A stretch of 64,000 nucleotides of DNA from Nansenia antarctica (Eukaryota; Chordata; Actinopteri; Argentiniformes; Microstomatidae): the NCBI GenBank assembly GCA_963989245.1, contig OZ022351.1, forward strand, positions 15,372,434 through 15,436,433, read 5' to 3'. The position numbers and the translations under genes were made by a program. Under the pieces are notes generated by a model that was not told the origin of the DNA, searched no databases, and saw only the letters and a list, made by a program, of their open reading frames with translations. Of this stretch, positions 1 through 10,480 are shown piece after piece; within the stretch, counting starts at the first letter, position 1; each line of letters opens with the position of its first letter.

Positions 1-97
1 ATGTCTGAAAAGAATTGTATTCATCAAAGTATTCAGCAGAAATATGCAGCTTTTCCCCAAAGTCAAGTTCGGAAATTGAATAAAATAGTGTACATAC

Positions 98-265
98 TTT
101 GTGGGAACTTGGGAGGGTTGTCGTTGACGTCCGTTAAGGTGATGTTGACAGTCGTGGAACCGGAAAGTCCTCCAACCTGCCCCGCCATATCTTTGGCTTG
201 AATGAGAACAGAATAGTGTTCTCTTGCCTCCCGGTCCATGTTTGCTAAGGCAGTCCTGATGACAC
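98..265 (-). CDS. cdh18: cdh18 coding exon 4 (168 bp, end of EC2)
   Basis: Fourth coding exon of a type II classical cadherin, a calcium-dependent homophilic adhesion protein of the plasma membrane. Read on the minus strand it begins after a TTTTGTTTTAG acceptor and ends before a GTATGTAC donor. The 168-bp length is that of the matching type II cadherin exon as I remember it. It encodes about residues 216-271: VIRTALANMDREAREHYS, then the EC2 stretch QAKDMAGQVGGLSGS and the calcium-linker motif TDVNDNPPKF. The exon is entered and left in phase 1 and continues exactly from the exon at 10361-10480. The remaining repeats (EC3-EC5), membrane segment and catenin-binding tail must lie outside the window, to the left. 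The cadherin assignment is certain; the paralog call rests mostly on the first exon. Confidence 0.96.
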
Positions 266-3200
266 CTAAAACAAAAGAATGGCTGTGAGCCTCTACACCA
301 AAGCAGAATGATTACAAGACAAAAAAAGTGGTGTTAGTTAGGAGCCTGCTGAGCTCCAATACAGAACATAGCGTACTGAAGGATCTAACCCAATCCTAGT
401 GTTGACTGGCCCCTATAGCCCTGTGGATCACAGCCATTATGCTATTTCGAAGAAAGTACAAAAGGGTAGCGGGTACCCCCCTCCACTACAGCCCACTCCA
501 GTTCAACATGGAGGGACGTTTTCGGTACTGTAGTACCAAAGTGTTTCATAGTGCACCCAATGGTTTATAAAGATTTATTATAAATATTGATGATACATTG
601 ATAAAGATCAGTAGAGCTCAATTATTTCTAAGAAACACTCAAATAAATCAAATGGATTAGTCCTTTTTGACATACATTCAGAGATATATTCAGAGAAGTG
701 ACAAACATTACATCTACATCTACATCTATTACAGTCTGCACTGTAATTTTACTGATAACAAAAGACATAAGGATGTCTTATTGCAGGAGGGTAGAATGTT
801 CGGAAGTGAAACCAATATGCCATTACTGTCTAGTGTCTAGGAGAAACATTTTCTCAAGTACTCTGTGGAATAATCATACAGTGTGACAGTTATAAAAGAC
901 ACACAACATACACATATAGGCCCCTACAATAGCCTTTCTATCTTGATTTTCCCAGTCTTTCATTGCCAAGGTTAGCCTTTCTCCACGTTTCATTATATTT
1001 CAAATGACTATGCAACCTTCGTGGGACAGAGAATGAACCATTCCATCTATTCAATCATGTTTATCACTCCTATAACAGAGAAAACACTGCCATGTACTTT
1101 CACTAGGATAAAACACAAACAACAGATATCTGGCTGCATCGATGCATCCTAGGTTACAACGGTACATGGAGAAAATGCCAAGCATTATGGCCGTAGGTCA
1201 TTTATTTTTAAATAATCTATGCAGATGCCGTGTGAGTTTAAACTACGCTATATTATAAATATTGAGGGGAAAATAACATGTGTAGCTGCGTTTACTTTGT
1301 GTGGGTGTGTGTGTGTGTCCGTTGATATTCTGTCTCACCTACTGAAACCACATCAAGGACCCCGATTTAACATCTGCTGCCTGTTACCTCAATTCTGACT
1401 CTCAATCTCTGACATTCTCTCTCTTGTCAGTTTTTTTCTCTCCCAGAGGCTAAACCCTGAAGCAAGCGGTGAACTTGTGTTCTTGTGAACTTATGACCTC
1501 TATGGCTGAAACAATAACATACAGAGAACAGCAGGGTCTGCTGTGATGTTAACACATTGATCAAGAAATGAAATCGACTTTTCTCCTGTGTCTGGAGATA
1601 AGTGTGTATTATTTGGTACCACAGCCGACCGATGATAAGGTTATAGAATAGATTGGCGGTCACATTGCATGATTTAATCTGTAAGAGGCCTTTGAAAAAT
1701 GTGTCAATCTCGGAGGGAGTCCGCTGGATACGAATTGTTTACTTCTGACAATATAGAGAACATTTGTGAGAAATTCAGTCAGTTATCTGAAATAATGTGC
1801 AATTTATTCTACTTTTTCTCACTCATTGCTTAAGGGACAGACACAGAAGATTAGCCATGAAGAATGGTTTGTTTTGTTAGGGAGTAAAAAATCCACAAAA
1901 AGAAGAAAACACAAGTAGTTACCATTTCCTCTGTTTCAATGTCACATTGACATCACATCAATGTGCATGGGTGTGCACAAGAAATGTGGAGCTCGAAGGT
2001 ACACACCATAGACAGGTGTACCAGGTGTACACGTTGTACAATATAATTTATAGGATTATTTACAGTATCTATCTATATCAGTACAACTACAACAATAATT
2101 ACTTTATCTATTGTACAGTACAAATCTTCTGTACAAAACCCCCCCAAACAGAAACATACAATATGTATTAAATTGACACTCTATGCTTGAGGAGTCAATA
2201 TGAAAACAGATGACAGTACATGCATTGCATTGCATTACTTGTCCTGCATTGTTCATTCATAGTTAACTGTATAATAGCGGGACTCTAAGTACGGTAACAG
2301 GGAGAAGACACATTTAGATCCTATCAAGCCTTATCATTTCCTGTTTTGACAATAAAGGCACGAATATAGTTTTTCTGACAGACCCTTTTCTCTTTTTCTC
2401 TTCAGGATCTAATCCACTTGCCTTGAGCAAGCGGAATGATCATTACAAGTGGGTCAAGAAGCAAGCCAGCCAACAGTATTAACATCCAAGGCATCTGAGG
2501 TTGCACATCATTTGTCACACGGGAGAAAGGAGAAAGCAGTCGTGTCTTTCTCTCATCCTGGCCAGCTGATCTACAAACCCACCAACTGATAGCAGAGAGA
2601 AAGAAAGATGACATTAAACCAACAATGGATATGTTGTGCTGGCCAATATCTTTGACCGCCAGGTGTAGAAATAATTTGTCATCTCAAATGGAGGTTATGT
2701 GAATGCCACTGTATAAAGGAGGTACACAGATATGCACCTGTCTGTTCTATATGCCACACTCCCTTTTTATTGTAAAAGGAAGCATTGTGAAGAATTGAAG
2801 ATCATCTAAAATAATGTAACCTTTCAAAATGTGGTGCTGCATAGATGGGGAAAAGTACAGCTTGATTTAACCTTGGTCCAGCACTGGGGCATGGATTAAC
2901 CCTAACCTTTTCTATTCATTCATTTTATTAAAGCATCTCATGTTCATATTCCTCTGATATGTGATATTTCTAAACATATTCCCTGAATGTATTGGTGGCT
3001 CCACAGAGGCTATTGAAAGTTGCAAGATATTAACTGGAGCGCCAGCATTACTTAACTTGGGGTCCTAAAGAAACAGAGACCTTGGCCACACTTTTCCATT
3101 AAAACAACACAAAGACGGATGATCTGACCTTTCAAGTCTCTTTTTTTCCACTTTAGTCATAAAGGTGCATCACTCCTGAGCAATCACTCATTGCATATTG

Positions 3201-4306
3201 TTTAGGAACAGTGAGCACACAAAGAAATATGAAACGTCTTGTGGCTAGGATATTCTGCACTTTTCCCATTTACTTTTTGACACAAAAGAAGCTTCTTCTG
3301 ATGATTACAATTCAGTCATGAAGATTACTTTTTTCTTTAAAGCCCACTAGACAAATAACAAACTCAACGTTATAGCTACACTATGAGTAATCTCCTATGT
3401 CTGCGACACAACCTGTTAAACATGCCTTGATGGGGCTATTCACCATGAGTTTACACCCCACAACATCCCTGTCCCTGAATTGTAAAGGGCTTCTTTCAAG
3501 GGCATATCACACAAAGAGGACGGCCATGGTGTGCATACTATCCAACATATGTCACCTCAAGGAGCTCAAGATTAGTTGTCTGAGCATAATTAATGGTCCT
3601 GGAAGGTATCTTGACTCTGACAGAAACTCTCTCCTTGAGTCTCCTCCCCGACTTTTCCTGAGTAGCGACATCCCTGATTGTCTGGGCGAGGTCTCAATGG
3701 GATGAGCCTGTTAATTTAGAAAATAATTGAGAAAGAACTGGCTTCCTTGAACCCAGGTCCGTTTGACAGAGTGAGATGGTTAGCCTTTCCCTCAACCCCC
3801 AGTCTATTAGACATGATACTATCGCACTATCCACCTCTTTGTCTGGCTGGAAACTTCTAAAGGAGGACAATCTCCTGGGTGAACAAAAAGGATTATGGAA
3901 GATTACCAAAGCTCTCTTCCTTCGCCTGCTTCGGGGCCCTTTGGTCCATAGAGCAGAGTGTAGTCTTTGTATAGCTCTTTTTTAATATTATGAACCAAGA
4001 TCCTTGGGACAGACTAATGCACTCTGGAGTCTGAACACACTTGGCCAATATTTGTCTGATACACAATGGGTTGGTTTTATCAGTGCAGAATCAGCTTTTT
4101 GTCTTATGCAGTGAGGGACACGTGTCTAGGGCTTCAGTGCTAAACATGGAGACCTCGTTGATGGCACACCTCTGAGCTTGCCTTTTTCTGAGATACTATT
4201 TCAGTATTTCTTACAGTAGTCCTTTACAGAACCATGTGAAAGTGCCTCAACCATTAGAAATTGTTGTTCAGATGCTTACTTGCATCACTCCAAACACAAT
4301 ATAGAC
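266..4306. other. cdh18 intron 3, unique-looking part
   Basis: AT-rich intron between the exons at 98-265 and 10361-10480. It contains short open frames with no recognisable domain, a short TG run near 1303-1318 and small direct repeats such as catctacatctacatct near 712-728. I see no gene, RNA gene or recognisable transposon here. Confidence 0.6.
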
Positions 4307-4720
4307 CAGGGGTGGGCAATTCATTTTCACAATGGGCCACAAGAGAAACCGGGACTATTGTGGAGGGCCGGACCAGTAGGCTGAACTTAATTCTGCTCAA
4401 TATTACTTTTATTGCTTTATAAAAAGCAGTAAATTATATGGTTTTGACTAGCTGCTACTGGTAAGAATACATGTGCAATACAATACTACGATAAGGCTAT
4501 GAAAATGTGGAGTAGGTCAAATATAGAAGAGCAAGAGGACTCATTTAAACACAGGGAAGTCAATGCAGCTATAGTTTTGACCTTTTGCAACATCAGTTTG
4601 TGCCTATTATTTATTAACATTATGAGTCACAGTGTAGTATTTCTACCTTCTGAAATGATGGCTAGGACTGGTGATATCAAGCGAAAGGTTCTTTATATAC
4701 AAATCTACTGACATACACTT
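4307..4720 (+). mobile_element. hAT-like nonautonomous element fragment
   Basis: The stretch opens with CAGGGGTGGGCAAT at 4307, a terminal sequence typical of hAT-superfamily elements, followed by the kind of 'gggccacaagagaaac ... ggagggccgg' interior I associate with fish hAT-derived repeats. I could not find the matching right terminus or an 8-bp target duplication, so the end coordinate is a guess and the copy may be truncated. No transposase is encoded. Confidence 0.5.
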
Positions 4721-5440
4721 GTGATCACTTTCTTTTTCTTTGTATTCAGAAACTTTTCTTTTCCAGACTTTTATTCTGGCCGTACAATGCCCAGGTCTGA
4801 CATAGACTGTACTTAAAATATATTCAAATATGCCTATATCACACTAGACTACATTATGTTTGTTGATAAAGTGTTTCGTGAAGATGTTTCCCACCTTATT
4901 GATTTAGCAGTAGACCTCCACTAATGAAGGTTATTAACAGTTAACTACATGTAAGTATGGTAAAGTGGGATGCTTGAATGGTAGGCCAACAATTGACTGA
5001 CAAAGTGACAGCATTTAAGTTGATCTAACTGGGAGCAGAACTTAATCCATGCTCTGAGAGACGGCTCGATCTGTGTCAGCTCCTTCAATTGAGCCGAACA
5101 CGCCCAAATCCCAAATCAGCAGAGAAATTAGCCCACTTAAAATGTGAAGGGAAGCAGGGGGCAGGGTTGAGGGGGCCAGGGCCATCAGACACATAGGCTC
5201 TTCGGGAACATCCTTTTATTTCCTAGGCTAAGTGATAGATACTCACTAGTGATGGGAGAGACAGGAGGTATAACCCAGCTATTAAATAGGATAAATTAAG
5301 TAATTCCCATTCCTCTGCTGAAACATTTAAGCTCTGAAAAGAGTTAGCTTGCAGTTTTGGGATTGGCAAACTGTGTAATCAAGTGAGTCCATTTCTCTTA
5401 CTATTTTATGAAAAATGATAAATGTATATTATTAAAAGAA
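4721..5440. other. cdh18 intron 3, no feature seen
   Basis: AT-rich intron sequence between the hAT-like fragment and the AT microsatellite. Nothing recognisable. Confidence 0.5.
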
Positions 5441-5677
5441 ATATATATATATATATATATATGTTACGGTACATGTGGGAAAACGGTACATGTGGGAAAA
5501 CTAGGGTTAGGGTTAGGTGCTAAGGTGCGACGGTTAAGGTTAGGGTTAGGGGTAGGGTTAGGGTTAAGATTAGGGTTAGGGGTAGGGTTAGACATGCCAG
5601 CAGCATGTACCAAGTGGACGTAGCACCTAACCCTAATTCTAGTTTTCCCACATGTACCGTATTCCCACATGTACCGT

Positions 5678-5713
<36 letters not shown>
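5441..5713. repeat. AT microsatellite split by an insertion
   Basis: Pure AT dinucleotide tracts lie at 5441-5462 and 5681-5713 on either side of the foldback element at 5462-5681. This suggests one original AT tract that served as target for a TA-specific insertion. Confidence 0.85.
5462..5681. mobile_element. 220-bp foldback MITE with TTAGGG-like interior
   Basis: Terminal inverted repeats of 60 bp (5462-5521 and 5622-5681) agree at 57 of 60 positions by eye. Each begins TGTTACGGTACATGTGGG and contains a second copy of the ACGGTACATGTGGG motif. Between them lies about 100 bp built from variants of the vertebrate telomere hexamer (GGGTTA, GGGGTA, GGTTAAG), followed by a small palindrome around ACATGCCAGCAGCATGT at 5592-5608. 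Flanking TA dinucleotides fit a TA target duplication inside an AT tract. No protein is encoded, so it would need a transposase in trans. The superfamily is not clear to me. Confidence 0.75.
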
Positions 5714-5718
<5 letters not shown>

Positions 5719-5911
5719 ATATAAGAGCTCTCTGAAGCTTACCTGAGACAAGACTGAAATTCTCTTAATCTGGTCCAAGACCCTCCTCAACAAAGCCCAG
5801 GACTTTGGTATCACAATTGATGGAGTAGAGGTTAATATCTAATCCCTTGCCAGAAACCTGGTGGTTCTCCTCAACTGCAAACCCTCACTTGAAACCCGCA
5901 TTAATATTAAT

Positions 5912-6330
5912 TGAAAATGTGTGCTCCTCCACGCACATTGGGACCTATGAGTACGCACAGAAATTGGAGAAATTGGTGTGGCATGGGTAACTTACACATC
6001 TGTGAAGGCACCATTAATGCTGAACGGTACATACAGGTTATGAAGCAAATACGCTGCCATCCAGGCGATGTCTTTTTCAGGGACGTCCCTGCTTATTTCA
6101 GCAAGACAATGCCAAGCCACATTCTGCACGTGTTACAACAGTGTGGCTTCGTAGTAAAAGATGGCGGGTACTAGACTGGCCTGCCTGCAGTCCAGACCTG
6201 TCTCCCACTGAAAATGTGTGGCGCGTTATGAAGCGCAAAATACGACAACAGAGACCCCAGACTTTTGAGCAACTGAAGTCGTACATCAAGCAAGAATGGG
6301 GAATTGAGGAATTGATCTATTCCTCCATCT
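5912..6330 (+). pseudogene. Tc1-like transposase remnant
   Basis: Broken copy of a Tc1/mariner transposase, the DDE enzyme that cuts and pastes these elements. Around 5979-6115 one frame reads MGNLHICEGTINAERYIQV followed by a degraded form of the stretch that normally carries the second catalytic Asp. A second frame at about 6171-6310 reads DWPACSPDLSPTENVWR, the conserved region around the last catalytic acidic residue (E of PTENVW), then MKRKIRQQRPQTFEQLKSYI. The two parts lie in different frames with stops between, and the N-terminal DNA-binding part is not seen. Terminal inverted repeats were not located. It is dead. Confidence 0.85.
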
Positions 6331-6576
6331 CTTCAGGATCATCTACATTGTTAACCCTTCTTGTTCCCTTGCCTGTCATCTCTGACATCCTTACAGATAG
6401 TGTTTGAAATGTCAACTCTTTAAGGTTTATATCCCATGGAGAATGGCAGCTATCTAAAAGTGTATTTATGTATCTATTATTTATACAGGCAGATCTTACG
6501 GAGACTTGAGTCTCTTTTACAGAAGAGCTCTGTAAAGTACATGTAAAGTACATGGGGATTGTACTTCAGGAAAGAT

Positions 6577-6807
6577 TAGCAATGTCTCAAGTAGGCGTGA
6601 TATATGTAATATTTAAGCAATATCACACGCGAGGTTGTGCTGTCATACTGAATATCAGCACGGCTGTGATTGTCTTCTGTACTCGGCCTGCGGCCTCGCA
6701 GCCGTGCTGATATTCAGTATAACAGCACAACCTTGAGTGTGATATTGCTTAAATATTGCATATATCACACTTATCTATTTTGTGTGTAGGCCTACTTGAG
6801 ACATTAG
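6577..6807. mobile_element. Long palindromic (foldback) element
   Basis: Arms of about 70 bp at 6598-6666 and 6699-6768 are near-perfect inverted copies (for example TTTAAGCAATATCACAC against its complement, and ACTGAATATCAGCACGGCTG). They surround a CpG-containing loop of about 32 bp (6667-6698). The homology resumes outward with AATGTCTCAAGTAGGC on the left against its complement near 6788-6804 on the right, where the right side carries about 22 extra bases. No protein is encoded. This fits a foldback MITE whose ends lie near 6577 and 6807. The superfamily is not known to me. Confidence 0.7.
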
Positions 6808-6862
6808 TCAGGATGAAAATAATATATTCAAAACAAATATTCCTGTTCAATTAAAGACAATA

Positions 6863-7272
6863 TGTTGTGTCGTGGATTCAATTGATTCTTAATAGATTGA
6901 GTAAAACTTATAAAGCACAAAGAGCTTAAATCAATTGTCTCCAAAGAGGCCTTTTATTAAGCATAGTCACATGAGCGCAGAGAGAAAGTAGCAGACAAAC
7001 AGGCATCAAAGCCAAGGCAAAAAGCAAAAAGCCCCCAACGATGGGTGGGACTCATATTTATAGAACTGTCCTTGGTCATGAAGTCACTATTCTTGGGGAC
7101 CAATCATACAAATCTGTGAATACACAAGTTATGGGCCGTGTCCGTAGTCAGAATTATTCACTGCGCCACTTACAGGAAGGAAATTGGCCTTCTTTGCTCT
7201 AGATTCGCCAAATTTCGCGATTCTCTATTTCTCAGTATAAAATGATATAGAACCACACCAGTTGCTTGACAT
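6863..7272 (-). mobile_element. Solo LTR of an endogenous retrovirus-like element
   Basis: Read on the minus strand this has the layout of a retroviral-type LTR. There is an inverted CCAAT box (ATTGG at 7100-7104) and a TATA box TATAAATA (7055-7062). About 100 bp further on lies AATAAA (6953-6958), followed by a U5-like segment ending in CGACACAACA at 6863, so the element ends in CA. No gag, pol or env sequence and no second LTR are seen nearby, which suggests a solo LTR left by recombination. The U3 end is uncertain (about 7250-7300) and I could not confirm a target duplication. Which retroelement group it belongs to cannot be told from the LTR. Confidence 0.55.
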
Positions 7273-7787
7273 GCCATAAATGTGAGGATAAGGCGCTGAA
7301 AATCTTCAGTGGTCAGATTAGTGGTCAGATCATTCTAATACAAGTTGTTCCAGCCATGCACTTGGTATCAGGTATATTCATGGTTGCCACATGACAGCTT
7401 GCATTTAGTGACCAGAGTGATTTATTGTGATTAGAGGTCATAATGTCAAATGCAGACTGACACAAGTCATGGTTGTTGGAGCTAAGAGCATAGATTGTGC
7501 AAGCCCATCACCATGTAAACTCTTGACGTCTACCTGAAGTTATACCTTTGGCAGATTTTAATTGGAAAACAGTCATTTCAATAATTGGTGCCTCACGCTT
7601 GGGGTGTAGTTTCTCACAGTGTTTGCACAAGAGATTTTTTGCACTGAGAGAACAGACTAGAGGAAGTTACTTGGAACAGATCATCTGAATGTGAGTTATG
7701 ATTAGCCATTATAAGTCAGTCAAAATATTGCCACAGGCCATACAAACTTGATTCATTGTTTAATAGATTCCCCACTTCAATTGAACA

Positions 7788-7821
<34 letters not shown>

Positions 7822-9675
7822 ATAATAATATTAACATGGTTAATGTATCCTTTTCAGATCAAGCTGGCCCAAAGCATAGGTGAAGTAGCATAATTGCATA
7901 ATTATGTCCCCCAAATTAAATGATTTATTGGAAAAAATTGTTCTAGTTACTATTTTGGCCAGGTATAAGCCACAAATCCGGGGAGCTTGCTCATTCATTA
8001 TCCACATCATTACACATTGACTGCCCACTTTTGGTGTTATTATCAACATCATAGTCCTTTACGCAGACACATATACTGTACCATACACACACATGAGAAA
8101 TATCATAAGGGTGCTCATTGAAAACAAGGTCTAAATAGACTGAGAGAAAAACAGCAAAACAATAAGCCAGCGTTTCAACATACTGGTGTGATGCAGGGTG
8201 TGTGTCTCTTCTTTGGAGGCTGGGTGCTTGCTGGCTTTGATTCACATGTAAGTGCGCATTGATCGTGCAAACAACTGTCACTGTCTTTCTATCTATGCGT
8301 ACAACCCATTACAGTTGAAATGCGTAAGCTATTAATAACTAAGCTTCTAATTACCATGATGAGGGTAATTGCACCTCAGGACATGACTTAGATGTTGACT
8401 ATCAAAAAGTAAGGTAAGCCTATCAATAATGTTATAGACAGTAACACGAAGTGTTTCACATCATTTTGCAACAGCAATAGTTTTTTTTTTCCTACAGTCA
8501 TGACTCAGAGGATTTCAGAGGAGAGAGCCGTTTCAGATGAAGCTGTTTGTTGTCTTCTCTGTTTCTGTTCTACTGCATAACGGTTTGTTGTTGATGTTCT
8601 CTATCGCTTTTGAGGATTTGCGTCAAATTTAAGAAACTCCTTCAGGGATCCTTCCAGAACTCCTGTGTAGGCCCCAGGGGCCCAACACTATATTTATCTC
8701 CTCTGTGTAGCATTTCCTCTGATCAGGTTTGTTACAAAGTCTACCTCAAAACAACAGGCCGTTTGATCTACCTAGTACTACATGAGAGAGAGGATTTGGC
8801 CGGGAGAGTGGCACAGTCGTAGCACGGGAGTCAGATGCATGTAGAAAGGAGGACATATTGGCAAGCTAACGTGCTCCCCCGAACAGATGCAAAGTGTTTA
8901 CTATAGCAGGGCTCATCTGCGGCACCGGGCCAGAAACCTCAGAGAACCTCCCTTTGAATATCACAGGTTACATAGGTAGGAAACACATGCCCTTTTGTCC
9001 TATGGTTCCGATGAGAGTTGCATGTCCTAGTTTGTGGGAGGAGGGGGTGGGGTGCTGGTAGTTAAAACAACAGGAGACAGGGCGTTATTATGCCTGGGTG
9101 TAAGGCTGCGGCGGGGAGGAAGGAGCAGCTGGCTAGGTCTTCGATCACGTCCCTGTGCCTCCCCGCGTGCCCCACGCTGAATTACAATGCAGACAAGATA
9201 CCAAGGCAGTCCAAGCGGAACAACCCATCTGATATGACCAAGTGCATTCTGGATATGGAGAGAGATATGGCCGTTACACTTGCCTAGACGTTATTTTACA
9301 CACAATAACCGATTTTTGCTGAGGTTTCAAGACACCGGTATAAATTAGATGATGGAACCATCTTAGTTTCATCAGACATACATACCGGTACATTGCGGGA
9401 AAAAAAAGTTTTATCCTACGTGATATTGTATATGTTATTGCAATACATTGGTTAAATTGCTGTGTCTCTGCAAGTTGTGTTTTTCCCCTGGGACATTTTT
9501 GGAATTACATTCACGTCAACTTTATCGATTCATGTATGTCGTCATTGTAGTGTTCTTTTTGTTAGGTTCAGAGGGGGCTCATGGAAATTGCAGCACTCAA
9601 TCTCAAGAATTCTTGTGAAATGTTATTCATGTTGAACAATCACAGACTCAGGCACAAACACCATTTACACACGCA
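7273..9675. other. cdh18 intron 3, no gene seen
   Basis: AT-rich intron sequence. Apart from the AAT microsatellite at 7788-7831 and a T run near 8482-8491, I see no feature. Confidence 0.5.
7788..7831. repeat. AAT microsatellite
   Basis: Slightly interrupted array of AAT trinucleotides. Confidence 0.95.
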
Positions 9676-9729
9676 CACGCACACCCACCCACCCACCCAC
9701 CCACCCACCCACCCACCCACACACACACA

Positions 9730-9799
<70 letters not shown>
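9676..9799. repeat. Compound CACC and CA microsatellite
   Basis: An ACCC/CACC tetranucleotide array (about 9682-9720) runs into a long CA array (9721-9799) with a single G interruption. Open frames of His-Thr or Val-Cys across it are artefacts. Confidence 0.97.
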
Positions 9800-9801
<2 letters not shown>

Positions 9802-10360
9802 ATACTGTACTTTGGCTTCTTCTCTATTAACATTTTATAGATTCTTGTAAGAACCTCTCAGACAAAAAGATGCATTTTGCAAACAGTTCCAGTTTTAAAC
9901 TATTTCAAAGCACTTTATGTCAGTTGTTTCTTTTTTAAAGCCGAGAAACAATGGGTCTGTGAGAGCTTCTAGACAAACGCTTCCTGTGACCCCAAGGGGA
10001 CAGCATTAGTTGGCCCAGATAGAGAGTACTATAGATAGGGTGCTAAACCATGTGGAGCTATATTGCTATACAGTGGTTACATCTGTTTTTTTATGATCTC
10101 AGAAATGCTATAATAATCTCTTTGTTACCAAGGTTTCATAGCGGGGAGATCTATTTACACGGTATGCCTTGAAATGTTGTGAAAACAAACAGCTGCATAT
10201 GTACATATAAACATTGTAAGTAGCCTATAACAATGATAGTGTACCCCCTGTGGTGTTCATGGAAATACACATGATAACGTTAGACACAGTGGACACACAT
10301 TACAGTATGTGTAGGCGTATACACAGTCAAGGTCAGGGAATGAGTATACTTCTGTCTTAC

Positions 10361-10480
10361 CAGATTTGGGATCAACAGAGAAATATGGCTGTCCTTGGAG
10401 AATACTGTAGACAACCCTGGCACTGTTTCCATAGGTGGGGTCATCAGCATCTGTTGCAGTAACTTTGAATACACTCGTAC
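10361..10480 (-). CDS. cdh18: cdh18 coding exon 3 (120 bp, start of EC2)
   Basis: Third coding exon, found by its splice signals and homology because no long open frame marks it. On the minus strand TTCTTTTCAG precedes it and GTAAGACAG follows. It encodes about residues 176-215: TSVFKVTATDADDPTYGNS, then ARVVYSILQGQPYFSVDPKSG. This is the highly conserved EC2 opening of type II cadherins, including the calcium-binding DADDPTYGNS loop. The 120-bp length and phase-1 borders match the corresponding exon of the family. It follows the exon at 13723-14017 and precedes the one at 98-265, with introns of about 3.2 and 10.1 kb. Confidence 0.97.

Noticed and set aside
5505..5590. True interstitial telomere
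   Set aside because: The TTAGGG variants are few, degenerate and confined between the 60-bp inverted ends of a small element.
9581..9850. His-Thr or Val-Cys 'proteins' over CA and similar arrays (also at 19.8, 22.8, 31.1, 38.2 and 50.1 kb)
   Set aside because: Open frames created by dinucleotide repeats on both strands; no start context, splice sites or domains.
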